A stretch of DNA of 36,890 bases from DAOPYE01 sp035352715 (GCA_035352715.1 DAOPYE010000018.1:1-36890), one strand, 5' to 3'; shown: positions 7,987 to 17,399, counted from the first letter of the stretch. Notes: generated from the letters alone by a model not told the origin. A program made the numbers and translations.

Positions 7987-9466
7987 GGGACCAGCTCCCC
8001 TCGCAACCCCGGAAAAGGGCGTCCGCTTCCGCCGGTCCCCAACTTCCCGAGGGGTATTCCAGCAACGGCCCCGCATCCGAAGCCTCCCAGCGGGCCCTCA
8101 GCGCGTCCGCAAAACGCCAGCCAGCTTCGACTTCATCTGTGCGAAGGAAGAGCGTGGGGTCGCCCTGGATGGCGTCCAGCAGCAGCCGTTCGTAGGCGGG
8201 CGGCGTGGCGACGCCAAAGCGATCCTTGTAATCGAAGCGCAGTTCCGCCGGCACCATGCCCATGCCCGCACCCGGCGCCTTCACGCCGAAGGACAGCGAC
8301 ATGGCTTCACGGGGCTGGATACTCAGGGTCAGATGATTGGGCCTCAGGCGGCAGACCGTCCCATCGGCCAAACGCAGGGGTTCGGCCTCATCCACGCGGT
8401 CGAAAAGCTGGATGGGAGGAATGCGAAAATGCACCTTCACTTCTGTAAAGCGCTGCTTCAGGCGCTTGCCGTGGCGCAGCAGGAAGGGCACGCCCGCCCA
8501 GCGCCAGTTGTCCAGCTCCAGGCGCAGCGCCACGTACGTCTCCGTGCGGGAATCCGTCGAAACGCCGGGCTCCTCCAGGTAGCCGCTCTGGCCGTTGGCA
8601 GCTCCGTAGCGGGCATGGACGCAGGCCGCCGTGCAATCGGCGGGCAGGCGCAGGCTCTTCAGCACGTTCACCTTCTGGTCGCGCAGCGTCTCAGGATCCA
8701 GGGACGAGGGCGGCTCCATGGCGATCATCGCCAGCACCTGCAGCATGTGGTTCTGCACCATGTCCCGCAGCGCGCCCACGGTGTCGTAGTAGCCCGCGCG
8801 ACCGTTTTCCATACCGACTTCTTCGGCCACAGTGATCTGCACCAGCTCGATGTGCTCGCGGTTCCACAGGGGCTCGAAGATGGCGTTGTTGAAGCGCAGC
8901 GCAAACAGGTTCTGGACCGTCTCCTTGCCCAGGTAATGATCGATCCGGTAGATCTGGTCCTCCCGCAGCCACGCGTGCAAGGCGAAATCCAGCGTCCGGG
9001 CCGATGCGAGATCACGGCCAAAGGGCTTCTCGACGATCACGCGCCGCCAAGGCTCTGAAGGCGCGCTCTGCTTGAGCATGCCCGCGCGCCCCAGGCTTTC
9101 CACCGCCGGGATGAAGAGATCCGGCTTGAGCGAAAGGTAGAACAGCCGTCCCGCCCGCGATCCCTCCGGCAGCGCGTCCAGGGCCGTGCGGATGCGCTCC
9201 AGATCCTCGGGATGCCCAACATCGCCGGAGATGTAGTGGACGCGATCCGAAAGCGCAGCGAACGCCGCCTGGTCCTCGGGCGCGAGGCGCTCGCACAGCA
9301 GGGCGCGAAAACCATCGTCATCCATCGGACGGCGCGCCACGCCCACAAGCTGGAACGCTGGCGACCCCTTTTCCGCCAGATGCGACAGGGCAGGCACCAG
9401 CTTGCGCGCCGTGAGATCGCCGCTGGCGCCGAAAATGACCACCTGGATGGGGGGCTGGGCTTCCAT
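7979..9466 (-). CDS. zwf: Glucose-6-phosphate 1-dehydrogenase
   Basis: Oxidises glucose 6-phosphate to the lactone with reduction of NAD(P)+, the entry to the oxidative pentose phosphate or Entner-Doudoroff routes. GASGDLTARKL (residues 13-23) is the nucleotide-binding fingerprint, IVEKPFGRDL and RIDHYLGKE (174-182) carry the catalytic histidine and lysine, and FNNAIFEPLWNREHIE follows as expected. At 495 residues it is full length. The ATG has GGAGG six bases upstream. It forms a two-gene unit with pgl. The glycogen phosphorylase at the far end of the window would feed the same pathway through glucose 1-phosphate, but that link is metabolic inference only. Confidence 0.97.
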   Translation of the reverse strand: MEAQPPIQVVIFGASGDLTARKLVPALSHLAEKGSPAFQLVGVARRPMDDDGFRALLCERLAPEDQAAFAALSDRVHYISGDVGHPEDLERIRTALDALPEGSRAGRLFYLSLKPDLFIPAVESLGRAGMLKQSAPSEPWRRVIVEKPFGRDLASARTLDFALHAWLREDQIYRIDHYLGKETVQNLFALRFNNAIFEPLWNREHIELVQITVAEEVGMENGRAGYYDTVGALRDMVQNHMLQVLAMIAMEPPSSLDPETLRDQKVNVLKSLRLPADCTAACVHARYGAANGQSGYLEEPGVSTDSRTETYVALRLELDNWRWAGVPFLLRHGKRLKQRFTEVKVHFRIPPIQLFDRVDEAEPLRLADGTVCRLRPNHLTLSIQPREAMSLSFGVKAPGAGMGMVPAELRFDYKDRFGVATPPAYERLLLDAIQGDPTLFLRTDEVEAGWRFADALRARWEASDAGPLLEYPSGSWGPAEADALFRGCEGSWSRG

Positions 9467-9630
9467 GGAACCTCCGGATTGCTCGAGACGAAAGATACAT
9501 CCGCGGGACAGGAATCAGGATGCCCGAGGAGACCCTTCCGTGACGGCCAGGACATCCCCATGTCCCGAAGCAGGGCCCTAAAAGATTCCTAACAATCCGG
9601 CCTCACCTTTACCCTGGAAAGGGAGGCAAC

Positions 9631-10383
9631 GTGGAGACAACGCGAGGCTTTGATGTTCAGAAGATGCGGGGCCTCCGCAACGCGGCCATCGCGGTCGCGA
9701 TGTTCCTGTTCTTGATGGTCCCGTGGCGACTCTGCGGCGGCCCTGGCGGTCCATCGAAAAACCTGCTCGCCGCACACGGGGCTGTTTTCGGAGTGCTGGT
9801 GCTGCTCTACGCCGCCCTGCTCCACCGCCATCAAAGGGCCAACGGAGAGCTTTGGGCCTTCGGCTTGATGCTGGTGGGACTGGTCGTCACGGCGACCCAG
9901 ATGTTTTTTTACGGACGGCTTCAAGAATCGGCTTCCATCCTTCTGGTCTCTTTCGCCAGCGGGGTGGTGCTTCGCCGACGCGCCACCCTGGCCTGTTTCC
10001 AGGGCATCCTGCTGGCCGTCTGGGTGATCACGGCAATCCGCATCGGAGGAATCGCCCAAATGCTCACGTGGGCTTTCGATCTGGTGCTGGCGACTCTGTT
10101 CGCTTTTTCGGTTCAACACCTCTTGAATCGCGGCTTGACGGCTTTGATTCGCCGCACCGAACGCCAGCGCAGACTGCTGATGGAACTGCGGGAATCCACA
10201 CAGAATCTGCGGACCTTGAGCGGGCTCATTCCCATCTGCGCCCATTGCAAGAAAATCCGTAACGACGATGGCTATTGGGAGCAGGTTGAAAGTTTCTTCC
10301 GCACCCACACGGATGCGCGATTCAGCCATGGGGTCTGCCCGGGATGCGCCAGGGAGATGATGGCGGGACTGGATCGCACGTAG
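9631..10383 (+). CDS. Six-TM membrane protein with C-terminal CxxCKKIR / HGxCPxC module
   Basis: The GTG start follows GGGAGG. The 250-residue protein has about six hydrophobic helices (near 17-35, 46-65, 73-94, 98-113, 119-138, 142-163), like the sensory membrane part of some kinases, then a charged helix (173-195) and a tail LSGLIPICAHCKKIR...FSHGVCPGCARE with Cys 203, 206, 236, 239 and His 233. No kinase, GGDEF or other enzymatic output is present. The same tail with identical cysteine spacing ends the response regulator encoded on the other strand 47 bases away. Four cysteines in two CxxC pairs suggest a zinc or other metal site; that and a sensor role are inference. I recognise the module as one seen on PAS and receiver proteins of environmental bacteria, but know no assigned function. 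Confidence 0.8.
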   Translation: METTRGFDVQKMRGLRNAAIAVAMFLFLMVPWRLCGGPGGPSKNLLAAHGAVFGVLVLLYAALLHRHQRANGELWAFGLMLVGLVVTATQMFFYGRLQESASILLVSFASGVVLRRRATLACFQGILLAVWVITAIRIGGIAQMLTWAFDLVLATLFAFSVQHLLNRGLTALIRRTERQRRLLMELRESTQNLRTLSGLIPICAHCKKIRNDDGYWEQVESFFRTHTDARFSHGVCPGCAREMMAGLDRT

Positions 10384-10430
10384 CCGCCCCATGTCCTCGC
10401 CAGCCACCCTGCCTGCCGCACTTCCCGGTT

Positions 10431-11036
10431 TCACTCGCTCGCGAAGTAATCCCGGGCGCATTCGGGGCACAGGCCGTGGGTAAAGCCGGCTTCGGATCGT
10501 TCGGTGATGTAGACCTCCAGGGGATTCCACTGCCCCTGTTCATCGCGGATCTTCTTGCAGCGGGCGCAGATAGGCAGCAGCCCGGAGAGCTGCTTGACGC
10601 GGGCCAACGCCTCTTCGAGCTGACGGCGCAGGGCGCGCTCCTGATCCAGCGCGCGCTTTAGCGCGATGTGGGTCTGGACCCGGGCCAGCAGCTCTTCGGG
10701 CTGGAAGGGCTTGCCCACGTAATCCACGCCCCCCGCGCGAAAGGCCTTCACCAGGACCTCCAGATCCATCAGTGCGGTGAGGAAGATGACCGGGATGTCC
10801 CGCGTCCGGGGCTCCAGCTTCAGGCGGCGGCAGGTCTCGAACCCATCCATCACGGGCATCATCACGTCCATGAGGATCAAATCCGGCCGTTCAACCTGGG
10901 CGGTCTCCAGGCCCTCCTCGCCCCGCACGGCGAACAGGATCTCGTAGTCGGGACCCAGGATCTCGGCGACGAGGTTGATGTTCGCGGGCGTGTCGTCAAC
11001 GACCAGCAGCGTGGGTTTCATCTCCGTTTCAGACAT
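10431..11036 (-). CDS. Response regulator with C-terminal CxxCKKIR / HGxCPxC module
   Basis: The 201-residue protein has an N-terminal receiver domain (about 8-125) with acidic residues DD near 14-15, phosphoacceptor Asp57 in LILMDVMMPVMDG and Lys109 in VGKPF. A coiled helix (126-148) leads to LSGLLPICARCKKIR...FTHGLCPECARD with Cys 157, 160, 190, 193 and His 187. There is no DNA-binding or enzymatic output; the small cysteine module is the only candidate effector. The ATG has GAGG upstream and lies seven bases after the stop of the giant hybrid kinase, so the two are almost certainly cotranscribed and the kinase is the likely phosphodonor. It converges on the six-TM gene bearing the same module. 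Confidence 0.9.
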   Translation of the reverse strand: MSETEMKPTLLVVDDTPANINLVAEILGPDYEILFAVRGEEGLETAQVERPDLILMDVMMPVMDGFETCRRLKLEPRTRDIPVIFLTALMDLEVLVKAFRAGGVDYVGKPFQPEELLARVQTHIALKRALDQERALRRQLEEALARVKQLSGLLPICARCKKIRDEQGQWNPLEVYITERSEAGFTHGLCPECARDYFASE

Positions 11037-11043
11037 GGACGCC

Positions 11044-14000
11044 TCAACGTGAAAGATCTTCCAGGCCCAGGGCCTGTGCCAGCTTGGCGAGGGCTTCCAC
11101 CGCGCCCTTGAAGTCCATGCGATCAACGCATCCTTTCAAGACTTCCAGGCGCGGATCCGGCCCCAGGAGATGGCACAGGGCTTCGATCTCCTGCCGGGCG
11201 GAAAGGCTTCGGCGATGCAGCAGCCGGTTCAAGGTCTGCAGCCGGGCCGCCAGCGCCTCCGCATCCACGGCTGGAGCGTTGGTAACCAAGGGGGCGGTTT
11301 CAGGTTCATGGCGGGCCTCGCGCGGGGGAAGCCACCGCGTCAGGAGCGCCTGCAGCTCCTGGGGCTCGAAGGGCTTGGAGAGGTGATCGTTCATGCCGAC
11401 CTCGAAACAGCGCATGCGATCGGATTCCAGCGCGTGCGCCGTCATGGCGAGAATGGGCAGGTCCCTCAGGCGCTCCCGGATGCGGCGGGTCGCCTCGAAG
11501 CCATCCATCTCCGGCATCTGGATATCCATCAGCACCAGATCGAATCCAGCCCCCGGCGCCAGGGCCTTTCCCACGGCCTCCTGGCCATTGCCCGCCACCT
11601 CCACGCGACAACCGGCCCGCTCCAGCATCTCCCGAGCCACCCATTGATTGGTCTCGTTGTCTTCGACCAGCAGGATCTTCCCGATATGCGGAAGGGCGTC
11701 CGCCGATCCGCCCGACGATCCGCTTGGCAATCCGCCAGACGGAACGCTGGCCAGCACGTCCTGTGCCCCTTGGCGCGCGAAGGCATCCAGCAGCGCATCC
11801 TTCAGCACCTCTGGATGCACAGGCTTCAGCAGCACCCCGTCCAGGCGTGCACGGTCCATCAGGTGCTGCGTCTGCTCCAGGCCGTAGGCGGTGACCATCA
11901 ACACGATGGGCCGAGGGCCTGGCCCCGCCTCGCGCTGAATGGCCTCGGCAGTCTCCAGCCCATCCATATCCGGCATGTGCCAGTCCAGCAGGATCGCTTC
12001 AAAGGGGCGATCCTCGCGGGCCTTGGCGATCAGGCTCAGGGCGTCGACCCCCGTCTCGGCGCCCTCCGTCGTCATGCCCAGGACTTCGATCATCTCGATC
12101 AGCAGTTCCCGGGCCTCGGGATCGTTATCCACCACCAGGGCTCGGCGTCCCGCCAGCTCGCGGGACGCCAGGGACGGCTCTTCCCGCAGCTCAAACGGCA
12201 CCGTGAACTGGAAGGTGCTGCCCTGGCTAGGCACGCTCTGGACGCCGATCTCGCCGCCCATGAGATCCACCAGGCGCTTGCAGATGGCTAGGCCCAGGCC
12301 TGTCCCGCCATAGCGCCGCGTGGTGGAGCTATCCGCCTGGTTGAAGGACTGGAACAGGCGAGGGAGGATCGCCTCGGGGATGCCGATGCCCGAATCCTGA
12401 ACCTCGAAGCGCAGCCAGACCTGGCGGCCTTTTCGGGCCTGGAGCCGGACGTGGATCGAGACGCCGCCCCGCTCGGTGAACTTCACGGCGTTGTTGGCCA
12501 GATTGAGCAGCACCTGACCCAGACGCAGGGAGTCGCCCATCAACGCGTTCGGAATCTCCGGCGCAAGTTCCACGCGCATCGCCAGCCCTTTCTCCTGGGC
12601 CTTTTCCGATACGGTGTCAGCGACATGAGCGACCACCTTCCGCACCTCGAAGTCCGCGCGTTCGATGTCCAGCTTGCCCGCCTCGATCTTCGAAATATCG
12701 AGGATGTCGTTGAGGATTCCAAGCAGCAGGCGCGAGGATTCCTGGATCCGAAGCAGGTAGTCCCTCTGCTTGGTGGATAGCTCTGATCTCAGCACCAGAT
12801 GGCTCAGCCCCATGATCGCGTTCATGGGGGTGCGGATCTCGTGGCTCATATTGGCCAGGAACTCGCTCTTGGCGCGGTTCGCGGCCTCGGCCTGGCGGGT
12901 CCGCTCCTCCAGATCCGTGTTCAGCCGCTCCAGCTGGAACTGCGCCTCCTTGAGGGCCGTGATATCCGACGCCAGGACAAAGAAGCCGCGCATCCGCCCA
13001 TCGGCGATATCGGGGATGTAGTGCGTCCAGGCGTAGCTCGTGCGCCCATCCGGCCAGGTCATCGAACGCTCGAAGCCCTGGATCTGGCCTTTCAACACCC
13101 CTTCGACATGAGGCCGATTGGAGGTGAAGCGATCCTCCTTCAGCAGATCATCCAGCGAGGTCTCGCGCATTCCCTCCCAGCTTCGCCCGAACCATTCCAG
13201 GTACCTGGTGTTGGCGAAGGTGCATCGCCCCTCTCGCGTCCAGTAACCGATCATGTCGGGCACCGCATCAGTGATGGTCTTGAGGAAGCGCTCGTTCTCG
13301 ATGAGCCCCAGCTCCGCACGCTTGCGACGGATGAGATTCCAGAATCCGCCGGTGAACATGGTCAGCTGCGTGACATCCTCGTCGTGATAGCCCCCCTGTC
13401 GATTGCCGACGCCCGCGATGGCGACCACCTGGGTGCCGTCGTAGATGGGCACGCTCATGTGATTGACAAGATGCGCGTGGCCTTCCGGGTATCCATGGCG
13501 GCCCGGAAGATGCTGGTAATCGTTGTGGATCACAGGGTGTTTCAGACGAAGGCAATCCGCCCACACTCCCGCCTTGGCCATGGGGTAGTGGGATTCTTTC
13601 TCCATGGAACAGAGCTTCAAGGCCTCTGAGTTCCAGGCCACCAGCGCCAGCGACTCCTGGTCGGGATTCACCAGATGCAGATAGGAGATGCGGCTGTCCG
13701 TGAGCCGCGCCATCTCCTCGACGGCGATGGCGATCAGATCCTGTTCCGGGCGCGCCGAGGCTTCGTGAAGTCCCATGAGGGCCTTCAGGCGGTCCTCTTC
13801 CATCTGCTGTTTCTTTTCGGCCTGCTTGAGCGCGGTGACATCGAAGTTGATACCCACCATGCGCACCGGCTTTCCCGCTTCATCGCGAAGCGTCCGGGCC
13901 GACGCCCGTATGTGATGCACGGACCCCTCCGGCCAGCACACGCGGAAGGTGGTGATGTATTCACTCTCGCCTTCCAGCACGGCCTGGAGCTCAGCGCGGC

Positions 14001-15954
14001 ATCGCTCTGCATCCTCCGGGTGCAGGCCCTGGATCCAGGCGTCATAGGCCCCCGAGAAGTCCTCCCGCCGCGTGCCGTACAAGCGGAACATCTCGTCATC
14101 CCAGACCAGCACATCGTTCGCCATATCCCAGTCCCAGATGCCGATGCCCGCCCCCTGGGTGGCGAGGGACAGACGCTCCATGGCGTTGGAGAGTTCTGCC
14201 TCCATCTGCTTGCGGGGCGTGATATCCACCACCATGCCGACGAACTGCTGGACCCCGCCCTGGGCGTCCCGAATGGGAGAAACGGAAACCAGCGCCCACC
14301 GAATTTGGCCATCCTTGCACAGCAGTCGCTTTTCACGGATCAGCCGCGGGACTTCTCCCTTCACCATCGCCTGCATCTCGCGCCAGGTGGATGCCACGTC
14401 TTCGGGATGATTGAGATCCAGCGTGGACAGGCTGTCCAGCTCGTCCGGCGCATAACCCAGGTACTCCGCCAGGGCGTTATTGAAGAGCAGGATCCGGCCC
14501 TCCGGGTCCGTGATGCCGATGCCCACGGCGGCGTTCTCGAAGACCGCCCGCATCCGGGCCTGCCCCGCATGGACCTCCGCCTCCACCAACTTCAACTCCG
14601 TGATATCCCGCACCGAGCAGAGGATCATGGGCTGGCCGTCCAGCTCCAGCTTGCGGACATGGATCTCCACGGGCACACGCGTCCCATCTTTGCGCAGATG
14701 CTCTGTCTCAACGATGACGCTGGGCCGTTGACTCAAGCGTTCCAAGGTCTGCGAGATGAGGCCAGCCACGTCGGGCAGATTAATGTTCGCAGGCCCCAGC
14801 TTCAGCAGCTCCTCGCGGGTGTAGCCCAACCGATCGCAAGCCACCTGATTGACATCCCAGAAGCGCAGATCGGGGCCGACCAAAAACAACGCGTCGCCCG
14901 TGATTTCAAACAGCGCCCGGTAGCGGGCCCTGCCCGCCAGCATCAGCTCCGATACGCGATGGCGCACCCAGAACCAGGCCGCCACAGAAACGGACAGCAC
15001 CAGCGCCAAGGCCAGACCGGCCATCGTCAGACTCCGCCGCCAGACCGCGCGGAAGACCTCGGCCCGATCCGTCTGCGCCACCAGAAGCCAGGACGTTCCC
15101 GCGATGGGCCGCGCCACCCCGAGCACCGGAACGCCGCGGTCATCCACCCCATCCAGGAATCCTTGGCGATCCCGCGCGGCCTGGATCATCAGCATCTCGC
15201 CTCGGGCCTGCGAAAAGGGCCGTTCGGTCCATTCACGGCCCTGCAGGCTGCTGAGGAAGCGGACAGCGTCGCCGCTGCGTTCCCCAAGCAGGATCTCAGT
15301 GGTCTGATTCGACACCACCCGCGGCTGCATCAAGGGATACAGGTGTTCCAGCGGATCGAAGCGCATCAGCAGCAGCGCAACCGGACGGCTTCCGCGCTCG
15401 TCCATGATCACCAGGGGGACGATCAGATCTAGGATCAGCGGACGATCGCACAGAACGGGATCGCGGTGCAGAAGGCTGAATTGCGGAACCTGGGTTTGCA
15501 GGACTGTTTTCAGCGCGTCCGGCTCCAGAGGCAGGGACGATGCCAATCCGGCGCTGGAGAGCAGCAGCGCACCATCCACCGTGAAAATCGAGATATCCGC
15601 ACAGCGATTCAGGCGAGCGATGACCTGAAGCCGCCTCAGCCACCCCGCCCGCTCTGACAGACCGATTTGCCCCGTCTGGATCCAGGCATCGACCCCGAAG
15701 GCCAGGCTCGCCCCCTGCGTCACCAATAGCGCGCCGTTCGTCTGTGCGGCCATCCAGCCACGGATCTCCGCCGCTCTCAGATCAACCACCATCGTCAACT
15801 GTTCCTGGGCATCCTTCCGGGCCTGGGCGCCCTGGAGGTGGTGGGTCATCCATCCCGTTGCCCCAGCGGCCCCCAGGGACAGGAACCCCAAAAGGAGCAA
15901 CCCGCGCGGAGAGGCGAACACGCGATAGCCATGGTTCATGGAATCGTGAGCCAT
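11044..15954 (-). CDS. Very large membrane hybrid histidine kinase (extracytoplasmic sensor, 4 PAS, GAF, HisKA, HATPase, 2 REC)
   Basis: Sensor kinase of 1636 residues. TM helices near 18-36 and 309-331 bracket a 270-residue extracytoplasmic, probably Cache-like region. Then come three PAS domains (about 343-460, 465-585, 590-710), a GAF domain (735-885), a fourth PAS (888-1005), HisKA with His1038 in NMSHEIRTP, an HATPase with NLANNAVKF, DSGIGIP and GGTGLGLAI, and two receivers with Asp1324 (ILLDWHMP) and Asp1477 (LVLMDIQMP). The last 75 residues form a helical region where an Hpt would sit but show no convincing phosphotransfer histidine motif. The chosen ATG has GGAG eight bases upstream; TTG and ATG codons 9-10 codons earlier lack one. 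It sits directly upstream of the small response regulator, its likely partner. The signal is unknown. Confidence 0.93.
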   Translation of the reverse strand: MAHDSMNHGYRVFASPRGLLLLGFLSLGAAGATGWMTHHLQGAQARKDAQEQLTMVVDLRAAEIRGWMAAQTNGALLVTQGASLAFGVDAWIQTGQIGLSERAGWLRRLQVIARLNRCADISIFTVDGALLLSSAGLASSLPLEPDALKTVLQTQVPQFSLLHRDPVLCDRPLILDLIVPLVIMDERGSRPVALLLMRFDPLEHLYPLMQPRVVSNQTTEILLGERSGDAVRFLSSLQGREWTERPFSQARGEMLMIQAARDRQGFLDGVDDRGVPVLGVARPIAGTSWLLVAQTDRAEVFRAVWRRSLTMAGLALALVLSVSVAAWFWVRHRVSELMLAGRARYRALFEITGDALFLVGPDLRFWDVNQVACDRLGYTREELLKLGPANINLPDVAGLISQTLERLSQRPSVIVETEHLRKDGTRVPVEIHVRKLELDGQPMILCSVRDITELKLVEAEVHAGQARMRAVFENAAVGIGITDPEGRILLFNNALAEYLGYAPDELDSLSTLDLNHPEDVASTWREMQAMVKGEVPRLIREKRLLCKDGQIRWALVSVSPIRDAQGGVQQFVGMVVDITPRKQMEAELSNAMERLSLATQGAGIGIWDWDMANDVLVWDDEMFRLYGTRREDFSGAYDAWIQGLHPEDAERCRAELQAVLEGESEYITTFRVCWPEGSVHHIRASARTLRDEAGKPVRMVGINFDVTALKQAEKKQQMEEDRLKALMGLHEASARPEQDLIAIAVEEMARLTDSRISYLHLVNPDQESLALVAWNSEALKLCSMEKESHYPMAKAGVWADCLRLKHPVIHNDYQHLPGRHGYPEGHAHLVNHMSVPIYDGTQVVAIAGVGNRQGGYHDEDVTQLTMFTGGFWNLIRRKRAELGLIENERFLKTITDAVPDMIGYWTREGRCTFANTRYLEWFGRSWEGMRETSLDDLLKEDRFTSNRPHVEGVLKGQIQGFERSMTWPDGRTSYAWTHYIPDIADGRMRGFFVLASDITALKEAQFQLERLNTDLEERTRQAEAANRAKSEFLANMSHEIRTPMNAIMGLSHLVLRSELSTKQRDYLLRIQESSRLLLGILNDILDISKIEAGKLDIERADFEVRKVVAHVADTVSEKAQEKGLAMRVELAPEIPNALMGDSLRLGQVLLNLANNAVKFTERGGVSIHVRLQARKGRQVWLRFEVQDSGIGIPEAILPRLFQSFNQADSSTTRRYGGTGLGLAICKRLVDLMGGEIGVQSVPSQGSTFQFTVPFELREEPSLASRELAGRRALVVDNDPEARELLIEMIEVLGMTTEGAETGVDALSLIAKAREDRPFEAILLDWHMPDMDGLETAEAIQREAGPGPRPIVLMVTAYGLEQTQHLMDRARLDGVLLKPVHPEVLKDALLDAFARQGAQDVLASVPSGGLPSGSSGGSADALPHIGKILLVEDNETNQWVAREMLERAGCRVEVAGNGQEAVGKALAPGAGFDLVLMDIQMPEMDGFEATRRIRERLRDLPILAMTAHALESDRMRCFEVGMNDHLSKPFEPQELQALLTRWLPPREARHEPETAPLVTNAPAVDAEALAARLQTLNRLLHRRSLSARQEIEALCHLLGPDPRLEVLKGCVDRMDFKGAVEALAKLAQALGLEDLSR

Positions 15955-16033
15955 CGCCGCGTCTCCAGCAGAAAAAAGCATCAAGCAGGCAACTCAACCA
16001 CTGCATCGGCCAAAGGCGGTCCGACATCCAGAA

Positions 16034-16047
16034 ATGGACGCGTCCAT
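16034..16047. promoter_or_regulatory. 14-bp perfect palindrome upstream of the hybrid kinase gene
   Basis: ATGGACGCGTCCAT is a perfect 14-base palindrome 80 bases before the start of the giant hybrid kinase, in the 206-base gap behind the aminotransferase gene. It could be an operator for a dimeric regulator. I noticed no second copy in the window, so the assignment rests only on symmetry and position. Confidence 0.3.
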
Positions 16048-16160
16048 GACTTTCAGCCACGGCCAAGCCCGACCGGCAGGCCTGCAGCTTGCTGGCGGGG
16101 TTTGCTGGTCAGCTTTTAATCGCTGCGCCCGGAGTATGGCCGGGAGCGGATTTCTGCGCG

Positions 16161-17366
16161 CTACTTACGCCCGGCCTTGCCCTTGGCGATCACCTGCTTG
16201 ATGGCGCCCACGACGAGATCCTGGTCCGCTTCCGTGAGCCCGGGCCACAGCGGGATGGAGAGCAGGCGCTCGCCGCTCCACTCGGTGTTCACCAGGCCGC
16301 CCTTGGGCAGGGCGTGGGGGCGCGCCGCGTAGTAGTCCTGGTAGAAGGAATGAACGTGCGTGGGCCGGTAGTGGATGCCGCTGCCGATGTTTTCTTCTTT
16401 GAGCGCGGCAACAAACGCGTCGCGATCCATGCCGATCTTCTCGGGATGGATGCGCAGCACGAAAAGATGAAAGCAATGGCCCAGATCCTGGTCGCCCTGC
16501 CAAGGCAGCATGACCTCTTCCACGTCCTTCAGCAGTTCCAGGTAGCGGTTGAACAGCACGCCGCGCCGCGCGTTGAAGCCGTCCAGCTTCTTGATCTGGT
16601 GCAGGCCCATGGCCGCCTGGATATCCATGAAATTGGCCTTGCGCGCGGGCTCCATGACCTCCGTGTGCGGGCTGCCGTCCTTGCCATAGCGCTTCCAGGC
16701 GTCCTTCTCGATGCCGTGGAAACGCAGGCGCTTCACGCGGTCCAGAAAGCGGTCGTCGTGCAGCACCAGACATCCGCCCTCGCCCGTGGTCATGTTCTTG
16801 TTCGGATGGAAGCTGTAGACGCTCATGATCGAGCGCGGATCGCTGCCGATCTTCCGGCCCTTGTAGTGGGCGCCCATGGCCTGGGCCGCATCCTCGATCA
16901 CCCAGAGGCCATGCTTCTTGGCGACTTCCCAGATGGGATCCATATCCACGGGCAAGCCCGTGAGATGCACAGGAATGATGCCCTTGGTGCGCGGCGTGAT
17001 GGCGGCCTCGATCTTCGCAGGGTCGATGTTCAGGGTCTTCGGATCGATATCGACCAGCACCGGCACGCCGCTCTGCAGCACGATGGTGTTGAGCGTGCTG
17101 CACCAGGTCATGGACGTGGTGATGACCTCGTCGCCCTCCTGGATGCCCAGCACCTGCATGGTGATCTCTTGCGCGGTGGTGGCGCTATTCATGGCCAGGC
17201 AGTGCGCCACGCCGTTGTACCGCGCCAGCTCTTCCTCGAATTTCGCCGCCTTGGGTCCCGTGGTGATCCAGCCGGAGTGGATGGAATCGATGATCTCGGC
17301 GATCTCTTCTTCGCCCACCATGGGACGGGTGAACGGAAGGAACTCGGATCGGCGGACGTAGGACAT
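16161..17366 (-). CDS. DegT/DnrJ/EryC1-family PLP aminotransferase (sugar aminotransferase)
   Basis: Transfers an amino group, usually from glutamate, to a keto-sugar nucleotide in the synthesis of amino sugars for LPS, O-antigen or glycans. The 401-residue protein has the fold's landmarks: LAMNSATTAQEI (phosphate-binding region), IEDAAQAMGAHYKGRKIG with Asp159, and YSFHPNKNMTTGEGG with Lys190 as the PLP Schiff-base lysine. FMDIQAAMGLHQIKKLD and the C-terminal HYRPTHVHSFY are also family-typical, closest in style to ArnB/PseC-like enzymes; the exact sugar cannot be read. The ATG has AAGGAG seven bases upstream. It starts 33 bases after the GAF kinase stop, so the two likely share a transcript, an unusual enzyme-kinase pairing. 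No dehydratase or glycosyltransferase is nearby. Confidence 0.92.
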   Translation of the reverse strand: MSYVRRSEFLPFTRPMVGEEEIAEIIDSIHSGWITTGPKAAKFEEELARYNGVAHCLAMNSATTAQEITMQVLGIQEGDEVITTSMTWCSTLNTIVLQSGVPVLVDIDPKTLNIDPAKIEAAITPRTKGIIPVHLTGLPVDMDPIWEVAKKHGLWVIEDAAQAMGAHYKGRKIGSDPRSIMSVYSFHPNKNMTTGEGGCLVLHDDRFLDRVKRLRFHGIEKDAWKRYGKDGSPHTEVMEPARKANFMDIQAAMGLHQIKKLDGFNARRGVLFNRYLELLKDVEEVMLPWQGDQDLGHCFHLFVLRIHPEKIGMDRDAFVAALKEENIGSGIHYRPTHVHSFYQDYYAARPHALPKGGLVNTEWSGERLLSIPLWPGLTEADQDLVVGAIKQVIAKGKAGRK

Positions 17367-17399
17367 GGAAACTCCTTGCGGAGCTCCATTCTCACACGT

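Noticed and set aside
11699..11735. Repeated CGATCCGC-like units inside the hybrid kinase gene
   Set aside because: They encode the Gly/Ser-rich linker between the two receivers; imperfect and without spacers, so not a CRISPR or mobile element.
16121..16145. CCCGG/CCGGG stem after the aminotransferase gene as a terminator
   Set aside because: Short, bulged stem followed by ATTAAAAG rather than a T-tract.
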